From Simonsiella muelleri ATCC 29453 (GTDB taxonomy: Bacteria > Pseudomonadota > Gammaproteobacteria > Burkholderiales > Neisseriaceae), in contig NZ_CP019448.1 of the NCBI RefSeq assembly GCF_002951835.1, positions 62,001 to 126,000 of the forward strand: a DNA stretch of 64,000 nt, read 5' to 3'. Below, one piece after another: positions 33,527 through 42,658 of this stretch; the first letter of the stretch is position 1; every line of letters starts with the position of its first letter. The notes under the pieces are model-generated. The model was not told the origin of the DNA. It saw nothing but the letters and a program-made list of their open reading frames with translations, and searched no databases. The position numbers were made by a program, and so were the translations under genes.

Positions 33527-35254
33527 ATGTTTGAAATCAATATTGTCTTTTTCGTGATGGGGATTTTGCTGTTTGTGAGTGTGCTTGTCAGCCGAATTTC
33601 CACGCGTTTGGGTATGCCATTGTTGTTGACTTTTTTGGGCATGGGTATGCTGGCAGGTGAAGAAGGCTTTGGGATTAAATTTGATAATTTCACGGTGGCG
33701 ACGATTATTAGCCAAATGTCGTTGGCGATGATTTTGCTGGACGGTGGTTTGCGTACCAAATTAAAAGTATTTCGCATTGCGTTGAAACCTGCGGTGGCAT
33801 TAGCGAGTTGGGGGGTATTGGCATCGGTAGCGATTTTGGGGGTATTTGCCACGTTTTATTTGCATATTGATTGGAAACTGGGTGTTTTGATGGCGGCGAT
33901 TGTGGGTTCAACCGATGCGGCGGCGGTATTTTCTTTGTTGCGAAACAGTGGTGTACAACTGAATGAGCGGATTCAAGCCACTTTAGAATTAGAAAGTGGC
34001 ATTAATGACCCGATGGCAATTTTGCTGGTGTCGTTGTTTATTGGAATGATTGTGAAACCTGAAGCAGCGAGTTTGGGTGGCACGCTGCTGATGTTGGTGC
34101 AGCAATTGGGTTTGGGTTTGGGATTTGGTTTATTGGCTGGCAAAATATTGGCGATGTTGTTGAGCAAAATTCGGTTAGCGGAGGGTTTGTATGCGTTGAT
34201 GATTGCATCGGGTGGTTTGTTGGTATTTTCATTGACAAATTTATTTGATGGCAGTGGTTTTTTGGCGGTGTATTTGGTGGGGGTGATGGTGGGTAATTCG
34301 CACAATTCATCTACGCAACACGTTTTAAATGTCATGGACGGTTTGGCATGGTTGGCGCAAGCGGCGATGTTTTTGGTGTTGGGTTTGCTGGTTACGCCAT
34401 CGCGTGTGTGGTCGCATGGTTTTGACGCGTTGATTATTGCAGGCTGCCTGATTTTTGTGGCGCGACCTTTGGCGGTATGGTCTTCATTGAAATGGTTTAA
34501 CAAATATGCCAATAAAGAAATTGCGTATATCAGTTGGGTGGGTTTGCGTGGCGCAGTACCCATTACGCTGGCGATTATCCCGATGATGGAAGGCGTGCAA
34601 CGAGAGCACGCGCAATTGTTGTTTGATGTGGCGTTTGAGGTGGTGATTTTGTCGCTGTTGATTCAGGGGACGACCATTGGTTGGATTGCCCAAAAATTGA
34701 ATATGATTTTGCCACCCAAACCCGAACCGTTGGATAATCGTGAAGTGTGGTTGGCGGAAAAATTGGCGGTTAATTTATTATCGTTTGAAGTGGCATCTGG
34801 TTCGGATGCTGAAAACAGTCATCCGCAAGCCTTAACGCGTCAATTTGGTAACGCGTCTTTGTTTGCGTTGGTGCGCGACAATCAGACAATCAATGTGAAT
34901 ATGACAACGCAAATGCAAGCAGGTGATATTGCGTGGTACGTGCTGCCTGAAGATTTGGGTGATGAATTTGCGTTACAATTTGCCAGTGCAGACAAACAGT
35001 TACGCGAGCAGCAATTTTATGGCGAGTTTGTGGTCAATCCTGATGTTAAATTGCGGGAATTGGCGTTTATGTATGGTTTGAAGATTCAGGACGATGTAGC
35101 GGACAGCACGCTTTTGGCGGCGTTTCGTCATGCGTTTGGTGATGTGCCTGTAGCGGGGGATTGTTTGGATTGGGACGGCGTTCGCGTAACCGTCAAAGAA
35201 TTGGACGAAAAAAGTTATGTGAAATCATTTGGTTTAAAATTGCCAAAAAAATAA
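33527..35254 (+). CDS. Potassium/proton antiporter, CPA1/NhaP2 (CvrA) type
   Basis: 575 aa from the ATG at MFEINIVFFVMG, with SD GAGGGA upstream; an in-frame non-ATG start 6 codons earlier is rejected. About twelve to thirteen helices in the first ~400 residues, with IVGSTDAAAVFSLLR (~131) and ELESGINDPMAILLV (~152), which carry the acidic ion-binding residues of the CPA1 family. The C-terminal part has a TrkA-C-like region (QMQAGDIAWYVLPEDLG) and a CorC-like end (VAGDCLDWDGVRVTVKEL). These domains match NhaP2/CvrA. Substrate (K+ or Na+) inferred from family. Confidence 0.88.
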   Translation: MFEINIVFFVMGILLFVSVLVSRISTRLGMPLLLTFLGMGMLAGEEGFGIKFDNFTVATIISQMSLAMILLDGGLRTKLKVFRIALKPAVALASWGVLASVAILGVFATFYLHIDWKLGVLMAAIVGSTDAAAVFSLLRNSGVQLNERIQATLELESGINDPMAILLVSLFIGMIVKPEAASLGGTLLMLVQQLGLGLGFGLLAGKILAMLLSKIRLAEGLYALMIASGGLLVFSLTNLFDGSGFLAVYLVGVMVGNSHNSSTQHVLNVMDGLAWLAQAAMFLVLGLLVTPSRVWSHGFDALIIAGCLIFVARPLAVWSSLKWFNKYANKEIAYISWVGLRGAVPITLAIIPMMEGVQREHAQLLFDVAFEVVILSLLIQGTTIGWIAQKLNMILPPKPEPLDNREVWLAEKLAVNLLSFEVASGSDAENSHPQALTRQFGNASLFALVRDNQTINVNMTTQMQAGDIAWYVLPEDLGDEFALQFASADKQLREQQFYGEFVVNPDVKLRELAFMYGLKIQDDVADSTLLAAFRHAFGDVPVAGDCLDWDGVRVTVKELDEKSYVKSFGLKLPKK

Positions 35255-35297
35255 TTTTCAGGCTGCCTGAAAAACACTGTTTAATTAATTATACTTA

Positions 35298-35458
35298 GAA
35301 CCTGTATTCACAGCCAAGCGCGATGTCTTTTTGCCCCATTTGGCACGCCTGCTGCGTTGAATTTCACGCTAATAGGAACGCTATTAGCATGAAATTCGCC
35401 TGACATTCGTACCAACTGGAACAAAAATCCATTTCATGTTGGCTATGAATACAGGTTC
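35298..35458. mobile_element. 161-bp MITE copy 2
   Basis: Same ends as copy 1 (GAACCTGTATTCACAGCC ... GGCTATGAATACAGGTTC), flanked by TTA on both sides. Lies between the antiporter gene and the LOG gene. Confidence 0.88.
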
Positions 35459-35500
35459 TTATATTTAAAGCACCATCATCACACAAGAGGAAAAATAATC

Positions 35501-36109
35501 ATGACTCAACACAATATCTGTACCGAAGTTACCGAGGCTGACCACGCCATGATTAACGTGCGCCACGCCGTTAGCATTTATGGGAGCGCAAGGCTGCCTG
35601 AAACCAGCCCCGAATACCAATTTACTGAACAATTGGCACATCGTTTATCGCAATTGGGTTACAGCATTATTTCAGGTGGTGGACCCAGCATTATGCAGGC
35701 TGCCAATAAAGGCGCGTTTGGTGGACGTGGGCAATCGATAGGTTTGAATATTGTTTTGCCACACGAGCAAAAGGCCAATGAATTCCAAGACATTTCATTG
35801 CAATTTGACAATTTTTCAGCGCGTAAAGCCACTTTTGTGAAATATTCACAAGCGCATTTGGTGATGGCTGGTGGGTTTGGTACGCTGGATGAATTATTTG
35901 AATGTTTAACCCAAGTTCAGACACACAAAGTGGCACGTTGCCCGATTATTTTGGTGGGACGTGAATTCTGGCAAGGTTTGATGGATTGGATTCACAATCA
36001 ATTGATGGCACGGAATTTAATTAATCAACATGAATTGGATTATTTATATTTAACTGATGACGCTGATGAAATTGTGGATATTTTGCAAAAGCATATTCCA
36101 CTTGACTAA
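35501..36109 (+). CDS. LOG family protein (cytokinin riboside 5'-monophosphate phosphoribohydrolase-like)
   Basis: 202 aa, Rossmann-type fold. Motifs: AVSIYGSARLPE (~28), IISGGGPSIMQAANKGAF (~55) and MAGGFGTLDELFE (~125). LOG enzymes carry PGGxGTxxE here; this protein has Ala in place of Pro, other residues kept. Family members remove ribose-5-phosphate from nucleoside monophosphates (LOG or PpnN-like). Start preceded by AGAGGAA. Product assignment as LOG-like is firm; substrate unknown. Confidence 0.85.
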   Translation: MTQHNICTEVTEADHAMINVRHAVSIYGSARLPETSPEYQFTEQLAHRLSQLGYSIISGGGPSIMQAANKGAFGGRGQSIGLNIVLPHEQKANEFQDISLQFDNFSARKATFVKYSQAHLVMAGGFGTLDELFECLTQVQTHKVARCPIILVGREFWQGLMDWIHNQLMARNLINQHELDYLYLTDDADEIVDILQKHIPLD

Positions 36110-36196
36110 CCCAATTCAGGCAGCCTGAAACCTTTGCAAAACTTTTATCAAAAGTGCGAATTTTTAATGTTCCACTTACCATACTAAAGAAAATAT

Positions 36197-36292
36197 AGTT
36201 GTTTAAAATTCAAAATATTACTACGTTGTCCGTTCCCTTATATACCAGATGCATACAGAGGTTGCTTTGTCCTATTTTTGTTTTAAACGACT
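36197..36292. repeat. Correia-like repeat element, second copy
   Basis: 96 bp with ends AGTTGTTTAAAAT / TTTTAAACGACT; interior more diverged from the copy at 24942. It directly abuts MITE copy 3. Upstream at 36131-36150 lies a remnant CCTTTGCAAAACTTTT like the end of the dRS3-type element near queA. The 385-bp gap before the CorC gene is therefore entirely repeat-derived. Confidence 0.6.
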
Positions 36293-36296
36293 ATAA

Positions 36297-36455
36297 TAAC
36301 CTGTATTCACAGCCAAATGCGATGTCTTTGCCCCATTTAGCATGCCTGCTGCATTGAATTTTACGCTAAATAGGAGTGCCATTAGCATGAAATTCGCTGT
36401 ACATTCACACCAACTGGAACAAAAATCATTTTACGTTGGCTATGAATATGGGTTC
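36297..36455. mobile_element. MITE copy 3 (about 159 bp, diverged)
   Basis: Left end degenerate (TAACCTGTATTCACAGCC), right end TATGAATATGGGTTC; TAA on both sides. More base changes than copies 1, 2 and 4, so probably older. Confidence 0.75.
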
Positions 36456-36494
36456 TAAATAACCTAAAAATAAATAACCAAAAAATTCAATATT

Positions 36495-37313
36495 ATGGAC
36501 AATCAATCTCCCAATTTATTTAGCCGATTATTCAAACGCGTTTCAGCCAGCCTTGCGCCTGAAAACCCCGAAGAATTACGTGAGGTATTGCAACAATCCT
36601 ATGCACAAGAAGCCATTGACAGCGACACCTTGTTGCGTTTGGAAAATATGTTGAAATTCAACCAAATGCAAGTACGCGATGTGATGATTAGCCGTGCCCA
36701 AATGGATGTGATTAAAACCACCGATAGCATGGAACGCATTATTGCTTATGCTGTAGACACCGCACATTCGCGCTTTCCTGTGATTACGGACGACAAAGAC
36801 CACGTCTTGGGTATTTTGCACGCCAAAGATTTGCTGAAATTCACGCTGAACCCCGAACAATTTAAATTAGAAAATATTTTGCGCCCAGCCGTGTTTGTTC
36901 CTGAAAGTAAGTTATTGAAAATGCTACTAAAAGAATTTCAAGAACAACACAACCACATGGCGATTGTCGTGGACGAATACGGTGGCATTTCTGGTTTGGT
37001 TACATTTGAAGATTTGATTGAAGAAATTGTCGGTAAAATTGAAGATGAATTTGATGAAACCGATGGTGCAGAAATCATGCCCGTGTCGGCAGAACGTTGG
37101 CACGTCAAAGCCACAACTGAAATTGACACCATTAATCAATATTTTGGCACTCAATTTAGCAATGAAGAAGCGGACACAATTGGCGGTTTGGTTATTCACG
37201 AATTAGGGCATTTGCCTGTGCGTGGCGAAAAAGTGCAGTTGGGTGATTTGCAATTGACAGTGGCACGTGCGGATAATCGGCGGTTACACGCGCTGATGGT
37301 TACACGTGTATAG
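36495..37313 (+). CDS. CorC/HlyC-type CBS-domain protein (hemolysin-C-like transporter regulator)
   Basis: 272 aa, cytoplasmic. Leader helix LFSRLFKRVSASL, then MQVRDVMISRAQMDVIKTT opening a CBS pair (~52-175; second CBS MAIVVDEYGGISGLVTFEDL), and a C-terminal CorC domain (VSAERWHVKATTEIDTIN ... VQLGDLQLTVARADNRR). This is the layout of CorC/YbeX, linked to Mg2+/Co2+ homeostasis and ribosome maturation. Followed by an inverted DUS terminator. Confidence 0.93.
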   Translation: MDNQSPNLFSRLFKRVSASLAPENPEELREVLQQSYAQEAIDSDTLLRLENMLKFNQMQVRDVMISRAQMDVIKTTDSMERIIAYAVDTAHSRFPVITDDKDHVLGILHAKDLLKFTLNPEQFKLENILRPAVFVPESKLLKMLLKEFQEQHNHMAIVVDEYGGISGLVTFEDLIEEIVGKIEDEFDETDGAEIMPVSAERWHVKATTEIDTINQYFGTQFSNEEADTIGGLVIHELGHLPVRGEKVQLGDLQLTVARADNRRLHALMVTRV

Positions 37314-37395
37314 TCTTTATCAAAGAATTCCCAACCAAAGATAATTCAATTAAAAACCCTGCAAAATCCAAGAGTTGAGTACAATTCAAAAGACT

Positions 37396-37432
37396 TCAGG
37401 CAGCCTAGAATTATTTTTCAGGCTGCCTTTTA
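37396..37432. terminator. Inverted DUS pair between the CorC gene and cytochrome c4
   Basis: AGGCAGCCTAGAA and TTTTTCAGGCTGCCT form a stem followed by TTTTAT; it lies between convergent genes. Confidence 0.7.
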
Positions 37433-37451
37433 TATTTGCAAAACAAGATAA

Positions 37452-38081
37452 TTAATACAAACCTTGAATATAATTACCCACTGATTTCATGTCATCTTCA
37501 TTCATGCGTTTGGCGATGTCTTCCATCATGTTGTTAGGACTAACGCGTTTGCCTTCAGCATAATTTTTCAATTGGTCTGCGACATAATTGGCGTGCTGTC
37601 CACCAATACGTGGGAATGCAGTTACTGCCGTACCACCACCTGGCGTACCTGCACCGCTTGGCCCATGGCATGACATACACGCTGGCACATGTTTTTCAGG
37701 AATACCTGATTGATAAATTTTTCTGCCTACATCGGGATTTTGCTTGGGATTGGCTTCACCAGGTTTAGGAGTTTGTTTGGCAAAATAAGCGGCCACATTG
37801 CGAATATCATCATCACTCAAACTTTGCACCATAGGTGTCATTGCAGCTGAAGAACCTGTGGTTCGTTTGCCTTCTTTGATGGCTTTGGTTTCACGGATAA
37901 TAAAATCAGCGTGTTGTGCGGATAATTTTGGGTACATTGCAATACCACTGTTGCCATCTGCCGCATGACAAGCAGCACATACTTTCTCGGCAATGTTTTT
38001 GCCTTTGGCTAAATCTGCTTTGGGTGCGGCAGATACCGAACCCGCTAACAACATGGCGACCAATAAAGAGATACGTTTCAT
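37452..38081 (-). CDS. Cytochrome c4 (diheme)
   Basis: 209 aa from MKRISLLVAMLLAGSVSA, a Sec signal peptide (cleaved near ...SVSAAP); 24 upstream codons rejected. Two haem c motifs, EKVCAACHAADG and VPACMSCHGPSG, with partner methionines in IAMYPKL and SPNNMMEDI areas. Periplasmic electron carrier between complex III and cbb3-type oxidase or nitrite respiration in Neisseriaceae. Confidence 0.94.
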   Translation of the reverse strand: MKRISLLVAMLLAGSVSAAPKADLAKGKNIAEKVCAACHAADGNSGIAMYPKLSAQHADFIIRETKAIKEGKRTTGSSAAMTPMVQSLSDDDIRNVAAYFAKQTPKPGEANPKQNPDVGRKIYQSGIPEKHVPACMSCHGPSGAGTPGGGTAVTAFPRIGGQHANYVADQLKNYAEGKRVSPNNMMEDIAKRMNEDDMKSVGNYIQGLY

Positions 38082-38277
38082 TCTGTGTTCCTTAAAACTA
38101 TTCGTTTGTTTATGCGACCCAGACGATTTGGGTGTGGGTTCGGTGATAACCAAATAAAACGATTTAGTTAATTTTTATTTGGCTATACAATGCGTCTTAC
38201 GCATGATTTTCAAATTATACCAAATTATCACAAATTGACATTGCTTAATTTTTCCCTATTTTCATTTTGAGAACAAC

Positions 38278-38910
38278 ATGAATTTATTTCAAAACGCCCG
38301 TTTTTTTACCACTGTGAATCATTTAAAAGATTTACCCGATACCCCTGCTGAAATTGCGTTTGTTGGACGCAGTAATGCAGGTAAATCCAGTGCCATTAAT
38401 ACATTATGCAATCACGTTCGTTTAGCCTACGTTTCCAAAACACCAGGGCGTACACAACATATTAATTTTTTTGAATTAACCAACGGACATTTTATGGTGG
38501 ATTTACCAGGTTATGGCTACGCGCAAGTACCTGAAGCCATTCGCACTCACTGGGTTAAATTATTGGGTGATTATTTGCAAACGCGCCGCCAACTTATTGG
38601 CTTGGTGTTGATTATGGACGCTCGCCACCCACTCAAACCACTAGACATACAAATGCTGGATTTTTTCGCATTGACGGAGAAACCCGTGCATATCTTGCTA
38701 TCCAAAGCAGACAAATTGTCCAAAAATGAACAAATCAAAACGTTGGCAAGCGTTCATAAACAGCTTAAGCCTTTCACGGAACGCCAAGCCATTTCGGTTC
38801 AATTGTTTTCCAGTTTAAAAAAACAAGGCATTGATGAAGTGGAAGAAACGGTGTCGGCATGGTTTGCGATGCTGCCTGAAAAAGCCATCACAGAATCAAA
38901 CGAAGTTTAA
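38278..38910 (+). CDS. engB: Ribosome biogenesis GTP-binding protein YsxC/EngB
   Basis: 210 aa GTPase needed for late 50S assembly. G1 FVGRSNAGKSSAIN (~30), G2 SKTPGRTQHINFF (~55), G3 MVDLPGYGYAQV (~74), G4 LLSKADKLSKNE (~142) and G5 region VQLFSSLKKQG. Start follows GAGAAC; upstream region divergent from the cytochrome gene should hold both promoters. Confidence 0.96.
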   Translation: MNLFQNARFFTTVNHLKDLPDTPAEIAFVGRSNAGKSSAINTLCNHVRLAYVSKTPGRTQHINFFELTNGHFMVDLPGYGYAQVPEAIRTHWVKLLGDYLQTRRQLIGLVLIMDARHPLKPLDIQMLDFFALTEKPVHILLSKADKLSKNEQIKTLASVHKQLKPFTERQAISVQLFSSLKKQGIDEVEETVSAWFAMLPEKAITESNEV

Positions 38911-39040
38911 CGGAAACAAACGTGCAAACACATTTATTCGTTTTATAATCAAGGCAATTATTTTTCAGGCAATTGCGGATAAATCGTCAAAGGCAGCCTG
39001 AAAGTCTCTTTCCCTAACCTAAAACAAAGGAATTTAAAAG

Positions 39041-39496
39041 ATGAATAAATCAATCCAAATCAGTTTATTGGCTTTAGCAACCAGTTTAGCCATCAGCGCA
39101 CCTGCATTTGCCAAAGATACCAAAACCACTGTTGCTACTAATGATAAAGTTGTGATTAATCAATTAGACAGCACCCAAGAAGTAGCCTACAACTGCACCA
39201 CCAACGGCACACAACAAAAAATGACCGCCATGTACGGTATTAAAAATGGTGAAATCGTCGTAGCGCAAGTAAAAGTAAACGGTATTATTAGCAAAGGGTT
39301 ATGGCGTTTACCCAGTCCATTGATGAATGTATTTGAAAGCCGTGAAGCTGATGGCACAATTTGGACAACTTTGCCAGCCACTCCCGCCACATTACACAGC
39401 GTTGATGGCGGCAAATTATCCGTTCGCAAAAATGGCAGAAACGCTATTGTGTTAGAACAATGCAAATTGGACAAAGCCGCTAAGTCAAGCAAATAA
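39041..39496 (+). CDS. Secreted small protein, MliC/adhesin-complex-protein-like
   Basis: 151 aa. Clear signal peptide, MNKSIQISLLALATSLAISA with cleavage after APAFA. The mature part has VAYNCTTNGTQQKMTAMYGI and a late Cys (VLEQCKLD), so one disulfide is likely. A YxC start, beta-rich body and terminal Cys resemble the lysozyme-inhibitor (MliC) and neisserial ACP fold. That assignment is inference from pattern, not clear homology. SD AAAGGA upstream. Periplasmic or surface location. Confidence 0.65.
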   Translation: MNKSIQISLLALATSLAISAPAFAKDTKTTVATNDKVVINQLDSTQEVAYNCTTNGTQQKMTAMYGIKNGEIVVAQVKVNGIISKGLWRLPSPLMNVFESREADGTIWTTLPATPATLHSVDGGKLSVRKNGRNAIVLEQCKLDKAAKSSK

Positions 39497-39510
39497 TTGT
39501 CTGTGTGATT

Positions 39511-39550
39511 TTCAGGCTGCCTTTATCATATAATATGGAGGCAGCCTGAA
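39511..39550. terminator. Inverted DUS pair
   Basis: TTCAGGCTGCCTttatc and GGAGGCAGCCTGAA pair, followed by a T run (TTTTTTT), downstream of the secreted protein gene: a good intrinsic terminator. Confidence 0.75.
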
Positions 39551-39588
39551 ATTTTTTTGGGCTTTTATGGAAATAGGCAGCCTAAAAA

Positions 39589-39771
39589 ATGTGGTTAAAC
39601 AAAATATTGTGGATTTTATTGGCATTAGCGTTGTTGATTTTTGCGTTTCGCGCCTTACTCAATCGCCAGCAAAAACAGGCGGTACATCAAACGGTGGCAT
39701 TTATTGCAAAAGTCATTTTGATTGTGGCAAGTATTTCGGCATTATGGACATTTTTTCATCGGTATTTTTGA
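39589..39771 (+). CDS. 60-aa two-helix membrane peptide
   Basis: Starts MWLNKILWILLALALLIFAF, followed by a basic loop RALLNRQQKQAVHQ and a second helix AFIAKVILIVASISALW. It begins right after a partial DUS and lacks a clear SD, so it is uncertain. The overlapping frame starting at 39567 is less membrane-like and less likely. No family recognised. Confidence 0.5.
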   Translation: MWLNKILWILLALALLIFAFRALLNRQQKQAVHQTVAFIAKVILIVASISALWTFFHRYF

Positions 39772-40060
39772 CAATTTTGATTTGAGTTTTGTGGTTAGAC
39801 ATATGAATGTTGTATTTTAGCACAAATAATATCGCAATAAAAATTCAATAAAATTCAAAGACAAAACCCAAATGAAAGCAATTTGTCGCCAAAAAACAAC
39901 AATATTACTACAATAATATTTGTCTTTTTTGGCTGAAACCATTATATTGACACCTGAATTGAAGCGTTTGGATTTGAGTATCCGAATTGCTTTAAAAAAC
40001 GAGAGCGAATTTTGTAAACAAATTTCGTTATTTTATTTCTCAATTTAAGGAATGACAGAA

Positions 40061-41197
40061 ATGAAAAAAACCCTTATTGCTTTGGCTTTGGTAAGCTTAC
40101 CTTTGGCTGCATCTGCCGATGTGGTTTTGTATGGTCAAATTAAAGGTGGTGTGGAAGTATCTAAAAACTTCACTAAAGCCGAGAAAGACACAAAGAAAGG
40201 CACTTTGACTCACATCGTGGATTACGGTTCACGCATTGGCTTCAAAGGTCATGAAGATTTGAGCAACAACTTGCGTGCTATTTGGCAATTGGAACAAAAA
40301 GTAAGCATCGGTGGTCCTGATAACGAGAAAGTATTTGGTACACGCGATTCTTTCATCGGTTTGAATGGCGACTTCGGTACTGTGAAAGCAGGTTACATCG
40401 AGACACCAGTGAAAACAGCAAATGGTCGTTTAGATGTTTGGGAATACGATGATTCTGCTGCTGGTTTAGGTACTTATACTCGTAGTAATGCTGCGGTTAA
40501 ACGTGCTGGTGCAATCAGCTACGAAACGCCTAATATGGCTGGTTTCTCTGCTCAAGCCTACGTTTCTCCTAGCGACAACAATAACGGCGATAAATTCTCT
40601 TTTAATAGTTATAACAAAACTAAAGACAGTGCAATTTACGGTGCCAAAGTTGGCTATGAAAACTCAGGTTTCTTTGCTGATGTAGCTGGTACCTATGTGA
40701 AAAATGCTCAAGCAGGCAATAAAGATGTTGGTACAATCCCTGCTGGCAAAGACGGTTACCAAGCTGTTGCCAACGTAGGTTACGATGCTAATAACTGGTT
40801 GGCTGGTGTATCTTACCAACAAGGTCGTTATGTTGATACCGTTGGTTCGTTGATTGGTGACAAAACAGTTGACGTATTTGACCTTAAAGATTCAGTTATC
40901 AAACGCAGCCAAGAAGTTGCTGGTACTGTGGCTTACACTTTAAATGATAGCTTACGTTTGAAAGGTTCTGCTGCATACGGTTTCGGTATTAAAACTGTTG
41001 ATGCTAGTGATGATAACGTATCGTTGGATAAGGCGAAATACATCCAAGGTGTAGTGGGTGCAGACTACTTGTTGTCTAAACGCACTGCTTTAAATGGTCA
41101 AGTAGGTTATTTAGAATTCAAACAACCTGTTCCAAATGAATCTAGCGTAAAACTGAAAAAAGGCACTGTTGGCGTGGGTCTGTCACATAAATTCTAA
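40061..41197 (+). CDS. Outer-membrane porin, neisserial type
   Basis: 378 aa. Signal peptide MKKTLIALALVSLPLAASA, then a beta-barrel with alternating hydrophobic residues beginning DVVLYGQIKGGVEVS, YGSRIGFKGHEDLSNNLRAI and ending VGLSHKF with the terminal Phe of outer-membrane barrels. These are the features of PorA/PorB-type trimeric porins. The long AT-rich leader (39786-40060) probably holds the promoter; a TTGACA-like box lies near 39947. SD AAGGAATG. Codon use is strongly biased (highly expressed). A strong terminator follows. Confidence 0.95.
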   Translation: MKKTLIALALVSLPLAASADVVLYGQIKGGVEVSKNFTKAEKDTKKGTLTHIVDYGSRIGFKGHEDLSNNLRAIWQLEQKVSIGGPDNEKVFGTRDSFIGLNGDFGTVKAGYIETPVKTANGRLDVWEYDDSAAGLGTYTRSNAAVKRAGAISYETPNMAGFSAQAYVSPSDNNNGDKFSFNSYNKTKDSAIYGAKVGYENSGFFADVAGTYVKNAQAGNKDVGTIPAGKDGYQAVANVGYDANNWLAGVSYQQGRYVDTVGSLIGDKTVDVFDLKDSVIKRSQEVAGTVAYTLNDSLRLKGSAAYGFGIKTVDASDDNVSLDKAKYIQGVVGADYLLSKRTALNGQVGYLEFKQPVPNESSVKLKKGTVGVGLSHKF

Positions 41198-41228
41198 TCT
41201 AAATGATTTTATTTAGAATGGATTAACG

Positions 41229-41266
41229 AAAAAAGGCTTGCAATCTTAGGGTTGCAAGCTTTTTAT
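41229..41266 (+). terminator. Intrinsic terminator of the porin gene
   Basis: GCTTGCAA TCTTAGGG TTGCAAGC followed by TTTTTATTATT; preceded by an A run. Confidence 0.9.
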
Positions 41267-41337
41267 TATTTTCAGGCTGCCTGAAAAAAACGCGAATTCA
41301 GCAATATTCACTGAATCCGCGCTTTTGATTAGATTTA

Positions 41338-41498
41338 GAACCTGTATTCACAGCCAAGCGCGATGTCTTTTTGCCCCATTTGGCACGCCTGTTGCGTTGA
41401 ATTTCATGCCAATAGGAACGCTATTGACACAAAATTCGCCTGACATTCGCACCAACTGGGACAAAAATTCATTTCACGTTGGCTATGAATACAGGTTC
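41338..41498. mobile_element. 161-bp MITE copy 4
   Basis: Ends GAACCTGTATTCACAGCC and GGCTATGAATACAGGTTC, TTA on both sides. The right TSD is the stop codon (TAA on the minus strand) of the adjacent phosphatase gene. Confidence 0.88.
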
Positions 41499-42551
41499 TT
41501 AACCAAATTGCGTTTGCACAATTTCGCCATTGTCAAACACCAATGTTTTTTCAGGAAATCTAAGTGCTGCCAAACGGTATTCGGATTGACTCGGTGCAAT
41601 CGCTTTTTTGCGATCCCGCCAACGCGCCCCAACAGAAAAATCACAACAAAACACATTGTTACGCGCTCCATGCCAATGATGTGGCGGCACAGTAAACGTA
41701 TTTTCACGATGTTTTGGCGGCTTGCGCGTGTTGTGCCATTGTCGCCAATAATGCCCAATAATAATCGGCACCGCATCTTGATAATCGTCCCACCACGGAT
41801 AACGCACCGAAAACCGCCAACGCCCACTCGCATAAAACGGCTCAACCGCCACCGTTTCTATGCCACACGTCAAAGCACGAATCGGATTAATGGTACTTTT
41901 GTACACATCGTGTATGGCGGTGTAATGCAACATCGGCGGTGTTTTGCTGGGATTTTCTAAATCATGTGCGTGTTGGCGTTGCTCTTGCAGATAGGCATCA
42001 AACCAAGGCGCATGTTTGGTACAACAATGATGATGCTCTTCCCATTCTTGATGCAAATTCACAATATCCTCATGATTATGTTCCGCTAATTTGGCAATGC
42101 TTTCAGGCAGCCACGCCGCATGAACAATTCGTAAATCAGAACGTTGCAAAACCAACGGTTGTGTTTTGAGAAAATCAATCAAATGACGTTTTTGATTTTC
42201 AGGCAGCCTTTCCCAAGGGGCGTAGTTGTGTGCGTCTTTTTCAGCACGGCTGTTGAAAAACCAACCCGAACCGTCTTTAGGTTCATTCATTAACAAATTG
42301 ATTTCGTGATTACCCAAAACCATGTAGGCATAGCCCAATTGATGCGCTTGCTGAAACCACGCCAACACCGCAGGCGAATTTTCCCCCCTGTCCACCAAAT
42401 CGCCCACCAACACAATTTTGCGTCCTTGTGGATGTTTGCCATTTGGGTCGTAGCCGAGATAATGGAGTAAATTTTGCAAGGCTTCATATTGTCCGTGTAT
42501 GTCGCCGATGATGTCTAATTTGCCTTGCGGTAAGGTTTGAATAAGTGGCAT
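41499..42551 (-). CDS. Calcineurin-like metallophosphatase
   Basis: 350 aa from MPLIQTLPQGKLDIIGDIHG. Metal motifs LDIIGDIHGQYEALQ (~12), KIVLVGDLVDRGENS (~45), VLGNHEINLLMN (~75) and LRIVHAAWLPES (~132). Resembles ApaH/PrpE-type and protein-phosphatase-like enzymes; the substrate is open. C-terminal extension ~120 residues with HYWRQWHN and NNVFCCDFSVGARW. The stop codon is the target duplication of the MITE. Confidence 0.8.
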   Translation of the reverse strand: MPLIQTLPQGKLDIIGDIHGQYEALQNLLHYLGYDPNGKHPQGRKIVLVGDLVDRGENSPAVLAWFQQAHQLGYAYMVLGNHEINLLMNEPKDGSGWFFNSRAEKDAHNYAPWERLPENQKRHLIDFLKTQPLVLQRSDLRIVHAAWLPESIAKLAEHNHEDIVNLHQEWEEHHHCCTKHAPWFDAYLQEQRQHAHDLENPSKTPPMLHYTAIHDVYKSTINPIRALTCGIETVAVEPFYASGRWRFSVRYPWWDDYQDAVPIIIGHYWRQWHNTRKPPKHRENTFTVPPHHWHGARNNVFCCDFSVGARWRDRKKAIAPSQSEYRLAALRFPEKTLVFDNGEIVQTQFG

Positions 42552-42658
42552 GATTTTGCCCAATGTAAAATTTAAGAAATTTGATTATATCAAAATGTCT
42601 TTCAGGCTGCCTGAAAAGCAAGTTTTGGCGTAACATATGTACTTTTTCGCGAACAAAT

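Noticed and set aside
39567..39785. 72-codon frame overlapping the 60-aa membrane peptide
   Set aside because: Less hydrophobic, starts within a partial DUS; the 60-aa frame is the more protein-like.
41325..41960. 211-codon frame running through MITE copy 4 into the phosphatase antisense strand
   Set aside because: Coding potential comes from a mobile repeat and the reverse of a real gene; no RBS or family.
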